Shown one piece after another: positions 8,728 through 17,271 of a stretch of 64,000 bases of DNA (within the stretch, counting starts at the first letter, position 1; each line of letters opens with the position of its first letter). The stretch covers positions 92,398 to 156,397 of the forward strand of contig CALVBU010000005.1 of NCBI GenBank assembly GCA_944325875.1, in the 5' to 3' direction. The notes beneath the pieces were generated by a model. The model saw nothing but the letters and a program-made list of their open reading frames with translations. It did no database searches and was not told the origin of the DNA. A program made the translations under genes and the position numbers. Source of the DNA: Candidatus Gastranaerophilales bacterium (lineage in GTDB: Bacteria; Cyanobacteriota; Vampirovibrionia; Gastranaerophilales; Gastranaerophilaceae).

Positions 8728-9638
8728 GCCCTCGGGTGAGTTTCGTTATAGACCTCTTTTAGGTGCTGACTTGATACGTGAGTGTAAATCTGGGTGTTTG
8801 AAATGCTGGCATGACCAAGGAGTTCTTGCACAACCCTTAAATCAGCCCCGTTTTCTATTAAATGAGTTGCAAAGCTGTGACGGAATACGTGAGGGGTAAC
8901 GTGTTTTGGAAGTTGGATTTTTTCAACAACATCGTTTATAACATTTCTTATTGTGCGTGTTTGAAGTCTATAGCCTGTATTATTTATAAATACAGGTGAT
9001 TCTTCGTTATTTTCTACGCGAAAACCTTTTGCAACAAGAGGTCGAGCTGTATCGATGTATCTTTGCAGATAAGTTTTTGCACGATCTGTTACAAGAATAA
9101 TTCTCTCTTTTGAGCCTTTTCCGAAAACTCTTATTTCGTTATTTGCAAGGTTCAAATCTTCAAAATTGAGTCCGCTCAATTCAGATACACGCATTCCTGT
9201 CGCCCATAAAAGTTCTAAGATTGCTTTGTTTCTGTAACCGGCCGGTGTATCAATTTTTATATTATTCAAAATTTGTTCCACCTCATACGGAGTGAGGAAT
9301 TTTGGAAGTTGTCTAGGTCGTTTGGGGGAATTTAAATTCATTGCAGGATTAGAATCTACCTTTTTTTCCCGATAAAGATATTTGTAAAAAGTCCGTAATG
9401 ATGCTATTTTTCGGGCTATTGTAGTTTTTTTGTAGTTAAATTTTTGGATAAAATGCAGGTATTCACGCACTTTTGAGAAGTTTACACTTTCGATAGGTGT
9501 TTCCCCAAGCCAGAGCAAAAAGTCTAAAATGTCCGAATAATAGGCTTTTGCAGTATGTTTAGAGAAGTTTTTTTCAACAAGAATATAACTTCTAAAATCC
9601 TCCAAATCATGTTTTGAACTTGAATTTAAACCCATCAT
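8724..9638 (-). CDS. xerC: Tyrosine site-specific recombinase XerC/XerD type
   Basis: Second chromosomal Xer recombinase in the window, with the same architecture as the 6355 gene: core-binding domain then catalytic domain with R150, K174, H250, R253, H276 and nucleophile Y285 (QIYTHV). The length of 304 is typical. An AAGGTAA ribosome site precedes the tandem ATGATG start. Two full-length Xer proteins agree with a heterotetrameric XerCD system. Assignment as XerC rather than XerD is provisional. It is unrelated to the element integrase at 36043, which has a different N-terminal part and an insertion. Confidence 0.85.
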   Translation of the reverse strand: MMGLNSSSKHDLEDFRSYILVEKNFSKHTAKAYYSDILDFLLWLGETPIESVNFSKVREYLHFIQKFNYKKTTIARKIASLRTFYKYLYREKKVDSNPAMNLNSPKRPRQLPKFLTPYEVEQILNNIKIDTPAGYRNKAILELLWATGMRVSELSGLNFEDLNLANNEIRVFGKGSKERIILVTDRAKTYLQRYIDTARPLVAKGFRVENNEESPVFINNTGYRLQTRTIRNVINDVVEKIQLPKHVTPHVFRHSFATHLIENGADLRVVQELLGHASISNTQIYTHVSSQHLKEVYNETHPRA

Positions 9639-9734
9639 TTACCTTATTGCTTTTTTACAAAAACTATTATACAATATTTTTGGTAGATTTAAAATAGTAA
9701 GTTCGGAAAAAGATACTAAAAATCGGGAGAAAAA

Positions 9735-11549
9735 ATGAAATACAAAAAATTGCTAATAGCATCAATGATTTTCGCTAACATCCTATGCGTTTCTGACGTT
9801 TTTGCACAAGAACTTCAAGCAAAAGTTGCAATAGGTTCAAGTATGAATAAAAAGCACGCAGCTATTGATAAGATGATTGAATATAATCAGTATTCAGAAG
9901 CTGATGTAGCTTTGAGAAATGTTTTAAACAGTTCTCCTAATGATGTTGAAGCAAAAGTCTTGAGAATTATTTGGATGGCTAAACAGCACAAATTAGCTCC
10001 TGCTCAGGAAGAGCTTGATAAAATGCTAAAACAATATCCGAATAACGCAGGATTACATTATGCCCAAGGACTTGTCTACCTAAAACGCAGAACTTCTTCC
10101 GATGTTACATATATTAGAGATTCAAAGAACTTACTTGATGATGCAATAAAAGAATTTGTAAAAGCTGTTAATTTAGATAGTAACTATTACCAAGCATATA
10201 ACGCTATGGGTGTTGCAACTTTGCAGTTAGGAAATACTTCTGATGCTAAAGAATTGTTTGAAACTGCTTTAAAAATAAATCCACAATTTGCAACAGCTTA
10301 CGATAATTTAGGAAATATAGCTTTGATCAATGGTGATTTAACCGGTGCAGAAGACAATTTTATGAAATCTCTTAAATATAATTCTCACAATCCGACTACA
10401 ATGTACCATTTAGGTCAAGTTGCAGTAAGACAAAAAGATTACAATAAAGCTCTTACTTGGTTGAACCACTCTATTCATATTAATCCAAATTCAGCACCAG
10501 CACTAACTTTGCAAGGTGAATGTTATTTGGTACAAGGTAACCAAGCTGCAGCAATCAATTCATTCAAAAAAGCTGTTACTGTAAAACCAGAAAACTCAAG
10601 AGCATATATTAACCTTGCAAACATTTATCAAAAACGTTCTGATGCGGAATTTGCAATGGAACAGTTAAAGACTGTTTTGGCTATCAACCCAAGATATAAA
10701 GATGCGATAATGAGAGTTGCAGACTTGTCTTTAGAAACAAGAAAGTATGAGCAAGCTTTAGATTACTATTCAAAATTAGTCGATGATTCTCAATATGGTA
10801 ATGATGCAATTATCGGGCTTGCAAATACATATTATGAAATGTCAAAAGATCGCGGTGATAGTGGCGATATGACAACAAATAAGGAAGTTTATCTTGCTTA
10901 TGACTATATAAATAAAGCAATAGAAAGAGTTCCTGATAGATTAGATTTACATCTTGCAAAAATTAAACTTGCAAGATTAACTCACCAAGTTCCACTTTCA
11001 AAAGATAGCTTGAATTATATTGTACAAGCTGCTTCAAATAACCTTATGGATAGCGTAATCAAAGGTGAAGCATATCTTGCTCTTGGTAGAGAAAAAGATG
11101 CTGTATATACATTTGAAAATGCAATTAACTTTGCAAATAATGTTGATGATGAACTTTATTTGGCAGAAATTTTGGTTCATAATAAACAGTTTAGAACTGC
11201 AAAAGTTGCTTTGAAAAAAGTTCTTATGCAAGAACCTGATAATATAATTGCAAAAAATGGCCTTGCATATATTGATTTGTGTGAAATTAAATCAAATGAA
11301 TTCTTTGATGTTGCTCAAAGACAATTTAAAGAAGAAAATTACGCATCAGCAATTGAATATTGTAACCGTGCGATTGACTTCTATCATAACAGCCCTGCAA
11401 TTGCAAAATTGAAGGCTCAATCTTATGAACAAGAAAAGAATTATCAAGGTGCGATTAAATATTACAACCAATATTTATCAATGAGCCCAAGTGCCCCTGA
11501 TAGAGAAGAAGTTTTGAAAAAAATAGAAAAATTCCAAAAGAAAATTTAA
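9735..11549 (+). CDS. Exported tetratricopeptide-repeat protein
   Basis: A signal peptide (residues about 1-24, ending VFAQ) is followed by a chain of TPR units through nearly all 604 residues. Clear examples are YYQAYNAMGVATLQLGN, ATAYDNLGNIALINGDL and SRAYINLANIYQKRSD. TPR proteins act as scaffolds, here in the periplasm or at the outer membrane. No catalytic domain is present. The ribosome site is GGGAGA, 6 bases before the ATG. The next genes follow in the same direction after 54 bases. Specific partners cannot be named. Confidence 0.85.
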   Translation: MKYKKLLIASMIFANILCVSDVFAQELQAKVAIGSSMNKKHAAIDKMIEYNQYSEADVALRNVLNSSPNDVEAKVLRIIWMAKQHKLAPAQEELDKMLKQYPNNAGLHYAQGLVYLKRRTSSDVTYIRDSKNLLDDAIKEFVKAVNLDSNYYQAYNAMGVATLQLGNTSDAKELFETALKINPQFATAYDNLGNIALINGDLTGAEDNFMKSLKYNSHNPTTMYHLGQVAVRQKDYNKALTWLNHSIHINPNSAPALTLQGECYLVQGNQAAAINSFKKAVTVKPENSRAYINLANIYQKRSDAEFAMEQLKTVLAINPRYKDAIMRVADLSLETRKYEQALDYYSKLVDDSQYGNDAIIGLANTYYEMSKDRGDSGDMTTNKEVYLAYDYINKAIERVPDRLDLHLAKIKLARLTHQVPLSKDSLNYIVQAASNNLMDSVIKGEAYLALGREKDAVYTFENAINFANNVDDELYLAEILVHNKQFRTAKVALKKVLMQEPDNIIAKNGLAYIDLCEIKSNEFFDVAQRQFKEENYASAIEYCNRAIDFYHNSPAIAKLKAQSYEQEKNYQGAIKYYNQYLSMSPSAPDREEVLKKIEKFQKKI

Positions 11550-11603
11550 TAATTTTCAGGAATTAAGAATTCAGCAATATAAATAACCAGATTAAAAAAG
11601 ACA

Positions 11604-11861
11604 ATGAAAAAATTTGATATACGTAAAACGTTTGAAGTATTTTGGAAAGAACCTCTGAGTATTTTAACGGAGGGACTTTTCCAAATTGTTAATATACAGT
11701 CGAATATATTTAGCCAAAAACCTTCGGTAAATGTTGACTTTTTGAAGGATAAGACTCAGATCACGGTTGTAGATAGTGATAAGATGTACAATTTATTTCA
11801 AACAGTGTTATTCAAACAACGTTTGAAAGAACAACAAAAGAAAGCATTGTCTTCAAAATGA
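11604..11861 (+). CDS. Hypothetical protein upstream of engB (85 aa)
   Basis: A small basic protein (start MKKFDIRKTFEVFWKEPLSI, Lys/Gln-rich end KQRLKEQQKKALSSK) without a signal peptide or evident domain. Its stop overlaps the engB start by 4 bases, so the two are translationally coupled and a role linked to ribosome assembly is conceivable but unproven. Not recognised. Confidence 0.6.
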   Translation: MKKFDIRKTFEVFWKEPLSILTEGLFQIVNIQSNIFSQKPSVNVDFLKDKTQITVVDSDKMYNLFQTVLFKQRLKEQQKKALSSK

Positions 11862-12442
11862 AAAAAAACGTGAAAATTATAAACGGAACATTTATTATCA
11901 GTGCAGAAAAACTTTCTCAATGTCCGGATACGAGTTTGGCTGAATATCCATTATTAGGACGTTCAAATGTTGGAAAGTCTTCTTTTATAAATGCATTAGC
12001 TAATAATAAAAAGTTAGCCAAAACATCTAATACTCCGGGGAAGACAAGGTTAATTAACTTTTTTAACTTTGCTGATAAATTTATGATAGCGGATTTGCCA
12101 GGTTATGGTTATGCGAAAGTATCAAGAGAAGCTCAGAATAAGTGGCAAAAGTATTTAGAAGAATATCTTTTAAAACGTGAGCAGATAAAATCTTTAATCC
12201 AGTTAATAGACGGTCGTCATGATATCCAAAAAAATGATTATCAAATGAGAGAATGGGTAATGGCTTATGATTTACCTATATTTACTGTGGTGACAAAAAT
12301 GGATTATGTTCCGCGCGGAAAACAGTTGAATGTTATTAAAAAAGTTGAAAAAGAATTTGGCGGATTAGTGTTACCATTTAGCGCAGTTGATAATCATTTT
12401 AATGAAGCTATTTTTGATAATTTACTCCAAACAGAGGATTAA
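11858..12442 (+). CDS. engB: Ribosome biogenesis GTPase EngB/YsxC/YihA
   Basis: Small essential GTPase needed for large ribosomal subunit assembly. The G motifs are in order: GRSNVGKS (34-41), the switch-I segment NTPGK (58-62), DLPG (79-82), TKMD, and FSAVD near the C-terminus. Length of 194 matches the family. It is coupled to the preceding 85-codon gene. Confidence 0.93.
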   Translation: MKKNVKIINGTFIISAEKLSQCPDTSLAEYPLLGRSNVGKSSFINALANNKKLAKTSNTPGKTRLINFFNFADKFMIADLPGYGYAKVSREAQNKWQKYLEEYLLKREQIKSLIQLIDGRHDIQKNDYQMREWVMAYDLPIFTVVTKMDYVPRGKQLNVIKKVEKEFGGLVLPFSAVDNHFNEAIFDNLLQTED

Positions 12443-12505
12443 AAACGACTTTGTCTCCGCTAAAATGATAATGGGTGTAGAACAAGTTTTTAGCGGGGGG
12501 TTAGT

Positions 12506-12733
12506 ATGGAAAGGGAATATTCACAAACAGAATTTTACCCTGGGACTAACGGGGAGATTTCAAATTCTATTACCAAAAGTTGGACTGAACAGGCACTTGA
12601 ATGTTATTCGATTGGATGTGACTGCAAAAAATGTTCGTTGAAAAACGGAAACTATTCTTTTGTATGTCAAATGCCAAAGGTTATTGATATTTTAATTAGT
12701 GCAATTGGCAAACCCCGAATGGATATGGCATAG
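12506..12733 (+). CDS. Small Cys-rich hypothetical protein (75 aa)
   Basis: A GGGGGG ribosome site precedes the ATG and a good terminator follows. The centre carries C-x4-C-x-C-x2-C and a further Cys (CYSIGCDCKKCSLKNGNYSF, then VC), a likely Zn or Fe-S ligand set. The C-terminal half (MPKVIDILISAIGKP) looks like a helical DNA- or RNA-binding segment. No family is recognised. A longer overlapping frame at 12387-12641 lacks a ribosome site. Confidence 0.6.
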   Translation: MEREYSQTEFYPGTNGEISNSITKSWTEQALECYSIGCDCKKCSLKNGNYSFVCQMPKVIDILISAIGKPRMDMA

Positions 12734-12748
12734 AACTCCTTTTTTTTC

Positions 12749-12781
12749 AAAAGCAGATAAATTTAGATTATCTGCTTTTTA
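12749..12781 (+). terminator. Intrinsic terminator
   Basis: A 12-bp perfect stem (AAAAGCAGATAA with TTATCTGCTTTT) is followed by a T-run. It ends the transcript of the Cys-rich small gene, probably also that of engB. Confidence 0.85.
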
Positions 12782-12797
12782 TTTTTTATAATACACA

Positions 12798-12826
12798 AAC
12801 CGCCCTTATAAATTATAAGAGCGGTT
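12798..12826 (-). terminator. Hairpin after the 12871 minus-strand gene
   Basis: AACCGCCCTTATAA pairs with TTATAAGAGCGGTT with one internal mismatch. It lies 45 bases beyond the stop of the minus-strand gene. The downstream bases are only moderately T-rich, so terminator activity is tentative. Confidence 0.4.
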
Positions 12827-12870
12827 CTCACAACTATCCATAATCCCGACTTAGTTTTTACTTAACAAAT

Positions 12871-13083
12871 TTATTCAAAAGCTATACCTTCTTTATGTAA
12901 TTTTGCACGTTTTGCAAGATACCATTGTTTTGCTTCAATTTCGTCAAGGTTATTTTTTATTTCTTCAAGTTCTGCCAAAAGCACCGATAAATCTTTTCTT
13001 TGAGGTGTGTAAGTTTCAGTTTCTTCTGACCAGCTCATAGGGAAACAATTGTTTTCAAACAATTCTTTCATATCTGTTTTCAT
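12871..13083 (-). CDS. Small hypothetical coiled-coil protein (70 aa)
   Basis: Acidic and helical. The segment SVLLAELEEIKNNLDEIEAK is a likely coiled coil, and KQWYLAKRAKLHKEGI is a basic tail. It lies 23 bases downstream of another small minus-strand gene with which it forms a pair. A GGAGGGT ribosome site precedes the start. No family recognised. Confidence 0.5.
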   Translation of the reverse strand: MKTDMKELFENNCFPMSWSEETETYTPQRKDLSVLLAELEEIKNNLDEIEAKQWYLAKRAKLHKEGIAFE

Positions 13084-13106
13084 AGCACATACCCTCCGAT
13101 TTTAGA

Positions 13107-13316
13107 CTAATCTTTTTGTGAAATAAAAGAATGGAATAAATCTACAAGATCAAATTTTCCGTATTTGAAAGGCATTGGCATATTGTCGTATTCACTGCCG
13201 GTAATTTCTTGTAAATCTTGCATTTGTCTGTAGTCCAGTGAATTAAAATCAAAACTGGTCATTTCTGCATAATCTACCATTAATTCGTCCATATCCAAAA
13301 CTTTTTTATTTTTCAT
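13107..13316 (-). CDS. Small acidic hypothetical protein (69 aa)
   Basis: Acidic protein (MDELMVDYAEMTSFDFNSLD) with no signal peptide or membrane segment. An AAGGAG ribosome site lies 7 bases before the ATG. First gene of a two-gene minus-strand unit with the 70-aa coiled-coil protein. Function not recognised. Confidence 0.5.
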   Translation of the reverse strand: MKNKKVLDMDELMVDYAEMTSFDFNSLDYRQMQDLQEITGSEYDNMPMPFKYGKFDLVDLFHSFISQKD

Positions 13317-13468
13317 TACACACTCCTTATTGTGACTGATAACAAATTTTGTATCGGGTTGTTTGGATCAAAACTTTAATAAAATGATTAATGTTGTTAC
13401 ATAATTTTACAAAATCCAAAATGTCAGCCATTTTATATGTGTGATAAAATGTAGACAAAGAGGTAATT

Positions 13469-13873
13469 ATGAAAGAAAAAGCAATTGAATATTATTTAAC
13501 AAAAGGTTATTCCTGTTCAGAAAGTGTTGTAATGTCTGCGATTGATGCAGGCTTATGCGATAAATCTTTACTATCATGTGCTACAAGTTTTTGTGGCGGT
13601 ATGTTATCAGGCTGTTTATGCGGAGCTATTGCTGGTGCTCAAATGGTAATAGGATATAACTTCGGACGTGAAAACTCAAAAGGAAATGAAGTTTTAGCCA
13701 AAGCGAAAGCTAAAGAGTTTATTGATGAGTTTAAAAAAAGAAATAAGGTTACATGTTGCAGAATTTTGTCTGCTGGTTTAGAAGGAATGGAAAGAAAGCA
13801 ACATTGTTCTAAGATGGTTACTGATGCTGTAGAAATTTTAGAACAGTTAGTGAAGGTTAAGACAAATGCTTAA
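13469..13873 (+). CDS. C_GCAxxG_C_C family redox-type protein
   Basis: Shows the family signature of spaced cysteines: GYSCSESV, then SCATSFCGGM, the GCLCGAIAGAQ core and a later TCC..C set. Proteins of this family probably bind an Fe-S cluster or another metal centre; the biochemical role is not established. 134 residues is typical. The ribosome site AGAGG precedes the ATG. The end overlaps the start of crcB by 8 bases, so they are co-expressed. Confidence 0.8.
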   Translation: MKEKAIEYYLTKGYSCSESVVMSAIDAGLCDKSLLSCATSFCGGMLSGCLCGAIAGAQMVIGYNFGRENSKGNEVLAKAKAKEFIDEFKKRNKVTCCRILSAGLEGMERKQHCSKMVTDAVEILEQLVKVKTNA

Positions 13874-14243
13874 TGTATTCAGTGTATTTCTTGGTGGAGG
13901 TTTCGGTGCTGTTTTAAGATACCTTACCGGAATGTATTTTTTAAAGAATTTACATACAAACCTCCCTTTAGCGACTTTCACCGTAAATGTAATTGGATGT
14001 TTCATTCTCGGGTTTTTATATATTTTATTCATTAATAAAACTGATTGGAATTCTGCTGTAAAACTTGCTTTAACTGCGGGTTTTTGCGGAGGACTTACGA
14101 CATTCAGCACTTTTTCTGTTGAAGTATTTGAAATGATTAGAAATACTCAATACGTTCAGGCCTTTTTATATATTGGTCTGAGTGTATTGGTTGGTTTGAT
14201 TGCAGTAATGATAGGAGCTTATTTTGCAAAACTTTGTATTTGA
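13866..14243 (+). CDS. crcB: Fluoride ion channel CrcB/Fluc
   Basis: A dual-topology fluoride channel of four membrane helices. The family motifs are present: GGGFGAVLRYLTG near the N-terminus, TFTVNVIGCFILGF with the conserved Asn, and GFCGGLTTFSTFS with the Phe/Ser/Thr-lined pore and Na+-site region. Length 125 is normal. It overlaps the genes on both sides. No room exists upstream for a fluoride riboswitch. Confidence 0.92.
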   Translation: MLNVFSVFLGGGFGAVLRYLTGMYFLKNLHTNLPLATFTVNVIGCFILGFLYILFINKTDWNSAVKLALTAGFCGGLTTFSTFSVEVFEMIRNTQYVQAFLYIGLSVLVGLIAVMIGAYFAKLCI

Positions 14244-15069
14244 TAAATTGAATTTTTTAACTGCGGGTATGCCTTTAAGTACAGGTAAATCAAGTTATGG
14301 TAGAGCTTTTGAGATTTTGAGTGAATTAAATCTTGATGGTATGGAGATGGAATTCGTCCATGGTGTTCGGATGAATGAAGATACAAGAAACCTTGTGAAA
14401 GTCGAAAGGGAAAATAGAAAGTTGATTTTGACAGCACATGCTCCTTTTTATGTAAACTTAAATTCTCAAGAAGAAGATAAAGTTGAAGCCAGCGTACAAA
14501 GGATTATTGAAACAGGGCTTGCTGCAAAAGATACAGGAGCTTTCAGTATAACTTTCCATGCTGCATATTATATGAAACAAGATAAAGAAGTTGTTTATCA
14601 ACAAGTAAAAAAATGCGTAGGAGAAATTTCCGAATTTTTCAAGAAAAATGATATAAATGTCTGGATTAGACCTGAAACTACCGGTAAAGGTACTCAGTGG
14701 GGAGATTTGGAAGAAATTATAAGATTGTCAAAAGAATTTGATAATGTTTTGCCTTGCATTGATTTTTCTCATTTGCATGCAAGAAGTGTCGGAGAATATA
14801 ACACTTACGATGAATTTTCTAAAATTCTTGAAACTGTTGGAAACGAATTAGGGCAAAAAGCTCTTGATAATTTCCATGCACACCTTGCCGGAATTGATTA
14901 TGGAGATAAGGGTGAGAAAAAACATCTTATTCTTGAAGAATCTGATATGAATTATAAAGATCTGTTGAAAGCAATGAAAGAATTCCAAGTAAAAGGTGCT
15001 ATTGTGTGTGAAAGTCCTAATATCGAAGATGATACAGTGCTTTTAAGAGAATATTATTACTCTTTGTAA
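14224..15069 (+). CDS. nfo: Endonuclease IV-type AP endonuclease (TIM barrel)
   Basis: Probably cleaves abasic sites in base-excision repair. Metal-site motifs of the xylose-isomerase-like barrel are visible: LILTAHAPFYVNL, FHAAYY, RPETTGKGTQWG, CIDFSHLHAR, NFHAHLAGIDYG and VCESPN. The start is the TTG at 14224, chosen because an AGGAG lies 6 bases upstream, inside the end of crcB. It overlaps crcB by 20 bases, so the three genes from 13469 form one operon. Length (281) matches Nfo. Confidence 0.85.
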   Translation: MQNFVFDKLNFLTAGMPLSTGKSSYGRAFEILSELNLDGMEMEFVHGVRMNEDTRNLVKVERENRKLILTAHAPFYVNLNSQEEDKVEASVQRIIETGLAAKDTGAFSITFHAAYYMKQDKEVVYQQVKKCVGEISEFFKKNDINVWIRPETTGKGTQWGDLEEIIRLSKEFDNVLPCIDFSHLHARSVGEYNTYDEFSKILETVGNELGQKALDNFHAHLAGIDYGDKGEKKHLILEESDMNYKDLLKAMKEFQVKGAIVCESPNIEDDTVLLREYYYSL

Positions 15070-15155
15070 AATAATTCTACAAAAAGAATAAATTTTTTGC
15101 TATTTTATTTTTAATACTAATATCAGGTAGTACAAAAGTTCAGAAAAGGTAAAAT

Positions 15156-15596
15156 ATGTCTTTAAGTGTAAACAAAATTGCTTTTGCTGAAACAACAGCA
15201 ACAGGTAATGTATCTAGCGTTAATTCTGCAAAGAAAACAGCCCGCAATCCTAATTTGCTAAATAATGAGCCAATTAAAGCTACTGTTAATTTCACTGGTG
15301 AAAAAATGACTGACGAAGAGAAAAAAGAATTAATCCTCAAAGCAAGAACTAAAGCATCAGGCTATTCTTTCTGGTTCGGGCCGCTAAGTTTATTATATTA
15401 TGGCTTGAGATCAAATAATACTATCGCTAAAAAATATGATTTAGATCCGCAAGAAAATAAAAAGTTAATCCAAAAGATTAAAAACGAACAACTTTTATGG
15501 ACTCTGCCTGCTTGTATTCCTGGAATACATTTGTTATCTGGCGGTGTAGCATACTTATACAACAAAAATTGCGATCCTGATGCTATAAATCTGTAA
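15156..15596 (+). CDS. Hypothetical protein with VNFTG motif (146 aa)
   Basis: The N-terminal 45 residues are Ser/Thr/Ala/Asn-rich and end in ATVNFTGEKM. A helical acidic segment follows (MTDEEKKELILKARTKA), then two hydrophobic stretches (SFWFGPLSLLYYGL; LLWTLPACIPGIHLLSG) that may be membrane helices. There is no classical signal peptide. The VNFTG segment resembles VSFGFG in the 43660 protein. Followed by its own terminator. Function unknown. Confidence 0.6.
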   Translation: MSLSVNKIAFAETTATGNVSSVNSAKKTARNPNLLNNEPIKATVNFTGEKMTDEEKKELILKARTKASGYSFWFGPLSLLYYGLRSNNTIAKKYDLDPQENKKLIQKIKNEQLLWTLPACIPGIHLLSGGVAYLYNKNCDPDAINL

Positions 15597-15630
15597 TAAT
15601 ATAAACGATTGAAATATTAAAGAAAATTAT

Positions 15631-15666
15631 AAAAAGTGCCGATAATAAAATATCGGTACTTTTTTA
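15631..15666 (+). terminator. Intrinsic terminator
   Basis: AGTGCCGATA pairs with TATCGGTACT (one G-U) and is flanked by A- and T-runs. It lies 35 bases beyond the stop of the 146-aa gene. Confidence 0.85.
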
Positions 15667-15696
15667 TGTGTTAGAAAATAAAGAAAGGTCTTTTTA

Positions 15697-16062
15697 ATGT
15701 TTAATTCAGTGAACAACCCTTTTAATAGGGCAATTGAATCTTCTACATCCTCAGATAGTGGTAAAAAGCAAAAAGAACAACAACAAGAAAAAAAAGAAAA
15801 GAAATTTTTGGAACAAGAAGAACCTGATGAAGTCAGAATTGGAGGTCGTCCAATTTTAACAGAAGATGAAATCAGGTATATGGTTCGTGATTACATTTCT
15901 AAAATTAAACATGAACACGAAAATGAACCGAAAGTTATAGAAAAGGCTGACAAGTTTCTTGAAAAGTTTGATATCAAAAAGTTTATGAAAAGAAACCCAA
16001 ACCTTACTGCGCCTGATTTTTATATGGTTATGTATTCTGAAACAGAGCATATTACGAGATAA
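15697..16062 (+). CDS. Hypothetical protein, tandem paralogue A (121 aa)
   Basis: The first 45 residues are Ser/Gln/Lys/Glu-rich and probably disordered. The rest is helical: EEPDEVRIGGRP, DYISKIKHEHENEP, FLEKFDIKKFMKRNP, YMVMYSETEHI. This helical part aligns by eye with the next gene's product (PDKV, NNYIQNF, YLNDFDAAAFIKAYGP, SAAMYAATAGM), suggesting a duplication. AAAGGT lies upstream of the ATG. No family recognised. Confidence 0.6.
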   Translation: MFNSVNNPFNRAIESSTSSDSGKKQKEQQQEKKEKKFLEQEEPDEVRIGGRPILTEDEIRYMVRDYISKIKHEHENEPKVIEKADKFLEKFDIKKFMKRNPNLTAPDFYMVMYSETEHITR

Positions 16063-16154
16063 ATATTTCTTAACAAAATCTAAAGTTTTAAAAAATTTAT
16101 TCCGTAAAAAATCATGGAATAGATTTAGAAAATTTGTTTTAGAAAGGACGTACT

Positions 16155-16535
16155 ATGGAAATTACAAGCGCAACTACATCAGCTAAGGCAAATTATGTAA
16201 AAGGCCTTGACGACGAAGAAGAAGAAGAGCAACAAACACAAGCAACAGCTGAAGAAGAGAATGCCGTTGCAGAAACGGAGCCTGACAAAGTAACCCTTAC
16301 TCAGGATGACACTTACAATGAAGCTACTGTTGAAGAAAAGGTTAACAATTATATTCAAAACTTCTTGGCTAACCCTAAACTTACTGATGCTGCAAGAAAT
16401 GCATTAAAAACTTATTTGAATGATTTTGATGCTGCAGCATTTATCAAAGCTTACGGGCCATTTGAATCTGTAAGAGATATTTCAGCTGCTATGTATGCAG
16501 CAACAGCAGGTATGGTTAAATACCAAGAAGAATAA
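16155..16535 (+). CDS. Hypothetical protein, tandem paralogue B (126 aa)
   Basis: A very acidic low-complexity N-terminal half (DDEEEEEQQTQATAEEENAV) precedes a helical C-terminal domain similar to that of the gene just upstream. AAAGGA precedes the ATG and a strong terminator follows. There is no signal peptide. Function unknown; the shared helical module may be a protein-interaction or targeting domain. Confidence 0.6.
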   Translation: MEITSATTSAKANYVKGLDDEEEEEQQTQATAEEENAVAETEPDKVTLTQDDTYNEATVEEKVNNYIQNFLANPKLTDAARNALKTYLNDFDAAAFIKAYGPFESVRDISAAMYAATAGMVKYQEE

Positions 16536-16551
16536 TTGATAAAGTTCTAAA

Positions 16552-16585
16552 AAAAAAAGAGGGTTTTTTAACCCTCTTTTTTTAT
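16552..16585. terminator. Bidirectional intrinsic terminator
   Basis: AAAAGAGGGTT pairs with AACCCTCTTTT, with A- and T-runs on both sides. It serves both the rightward paralogue B gene and the leftward 211-codon gene. Confidence 0.85.
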
Positions 16586-17217
16586 TGAAGTAAATCTATA
16601 AAATGTTCTTTTTCTCCAACCGTTGTCATTTTTAAGTTGTTTGGATTTTTTGTATCAAATTGGAATATATTTGCAGAAGAGAAAAATGGAGGACGATTTT
16701 TGCCTTGATATAAAATGATCTGTTCATCATAATTTTTGTTAAAATATTTATCCATTACTTTGCGAATTTTTTCAAAAATATTGTTAACACAAGGTTTTAA
16801 CTCACCTTCATCTTGATAGCCAGGGACATTAAAAAATAGTTTTGGCTTTTTTGATTTATCTATAAAGTAATCATAAGTTGCAAGTTGCTTATCCAAAGTA
16901 GAAGCTTGCAAGTCTTTTGATACTGGAAGTGGAGTATAGTGTGAAAGTATAGTAATCGGATTGCCATCTTTTCCTTTCATTACTACTCCTACAGAATTAC
17001 AGCTTGCAAGTCCGTCTGTATATATGGTATGAATTCTGTCAGGCAAAATCCTTACTGCTTTACATTCATTCATTCCAACATTAATAATCTTAGAATTTCC
17101 ATCTCTAATCATTTTTGCCAAAACCATCTCCGGCATATTGTTTACAGCTTCACGATTTTGCGCAGACAATTTTGAGAGCTTTGGTAAAACCTGTCTGGTT
17201 AGATTTTGTATAGACAT
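16582..17217 (-). CDS. Hypothetical protein with CheD/CNF-like Cys-His pattern (211 aa)
   Basis: No family is recognised with confidence. Residues 65-96 read IYTDGLASC73, then a run of hydrophobic and charged residues, then SH93YTPLP. This resembles the LGSC...H active-site arrangement of the CheD/CNF1-type glutamine deamidase fold, with a 20-residue Cys-to-His spacing slightly longer than in CheD. There is no signal peptide or membrane segment. The N-terminal 30 residues are basic and helical. It could be a cytoplasmic deamidase or a secreted effector; both are inference. Confidence 0.55.
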   Translation of the reverse strand: MSIQNLTRQVLPKLSKLSAQNREAVNNMPEMVLAKMIRDGNSKIINVGMNECKAVRILPDRIHTIYTDGLASCNSVGVVMKGKDGNPITILSHYTPLPVSKDLQASTLDKQLATYDYFIDKSKKPKLFFNVPGYQDEGELKPCVNNIFEKIRKVMDKYFNKNYDEQIILYQGKNRPPFFSSANIFQFDTKNPNNLKMTTVGEKEHFIDLLQ

Positions 17218-17271
17218 ATAAAATAACCTTCCTTGTTTATATAAAATAAACAGGATATAAAAAATTGCCTA

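Noticed and set aside
12387..12641. An 84-codon plus-strand frame overlapping engB and the Cys-rich gene
   Set aside because: No ribosome site, and it conflicts with the well-supported start at 12506.
13317..13468. Fluoride riboswitch for the crcB operon
   Set aside because: No pseudoknot-type conserved bases were seen upstream of the operon, and crcB itself overlaps the preceding gene.
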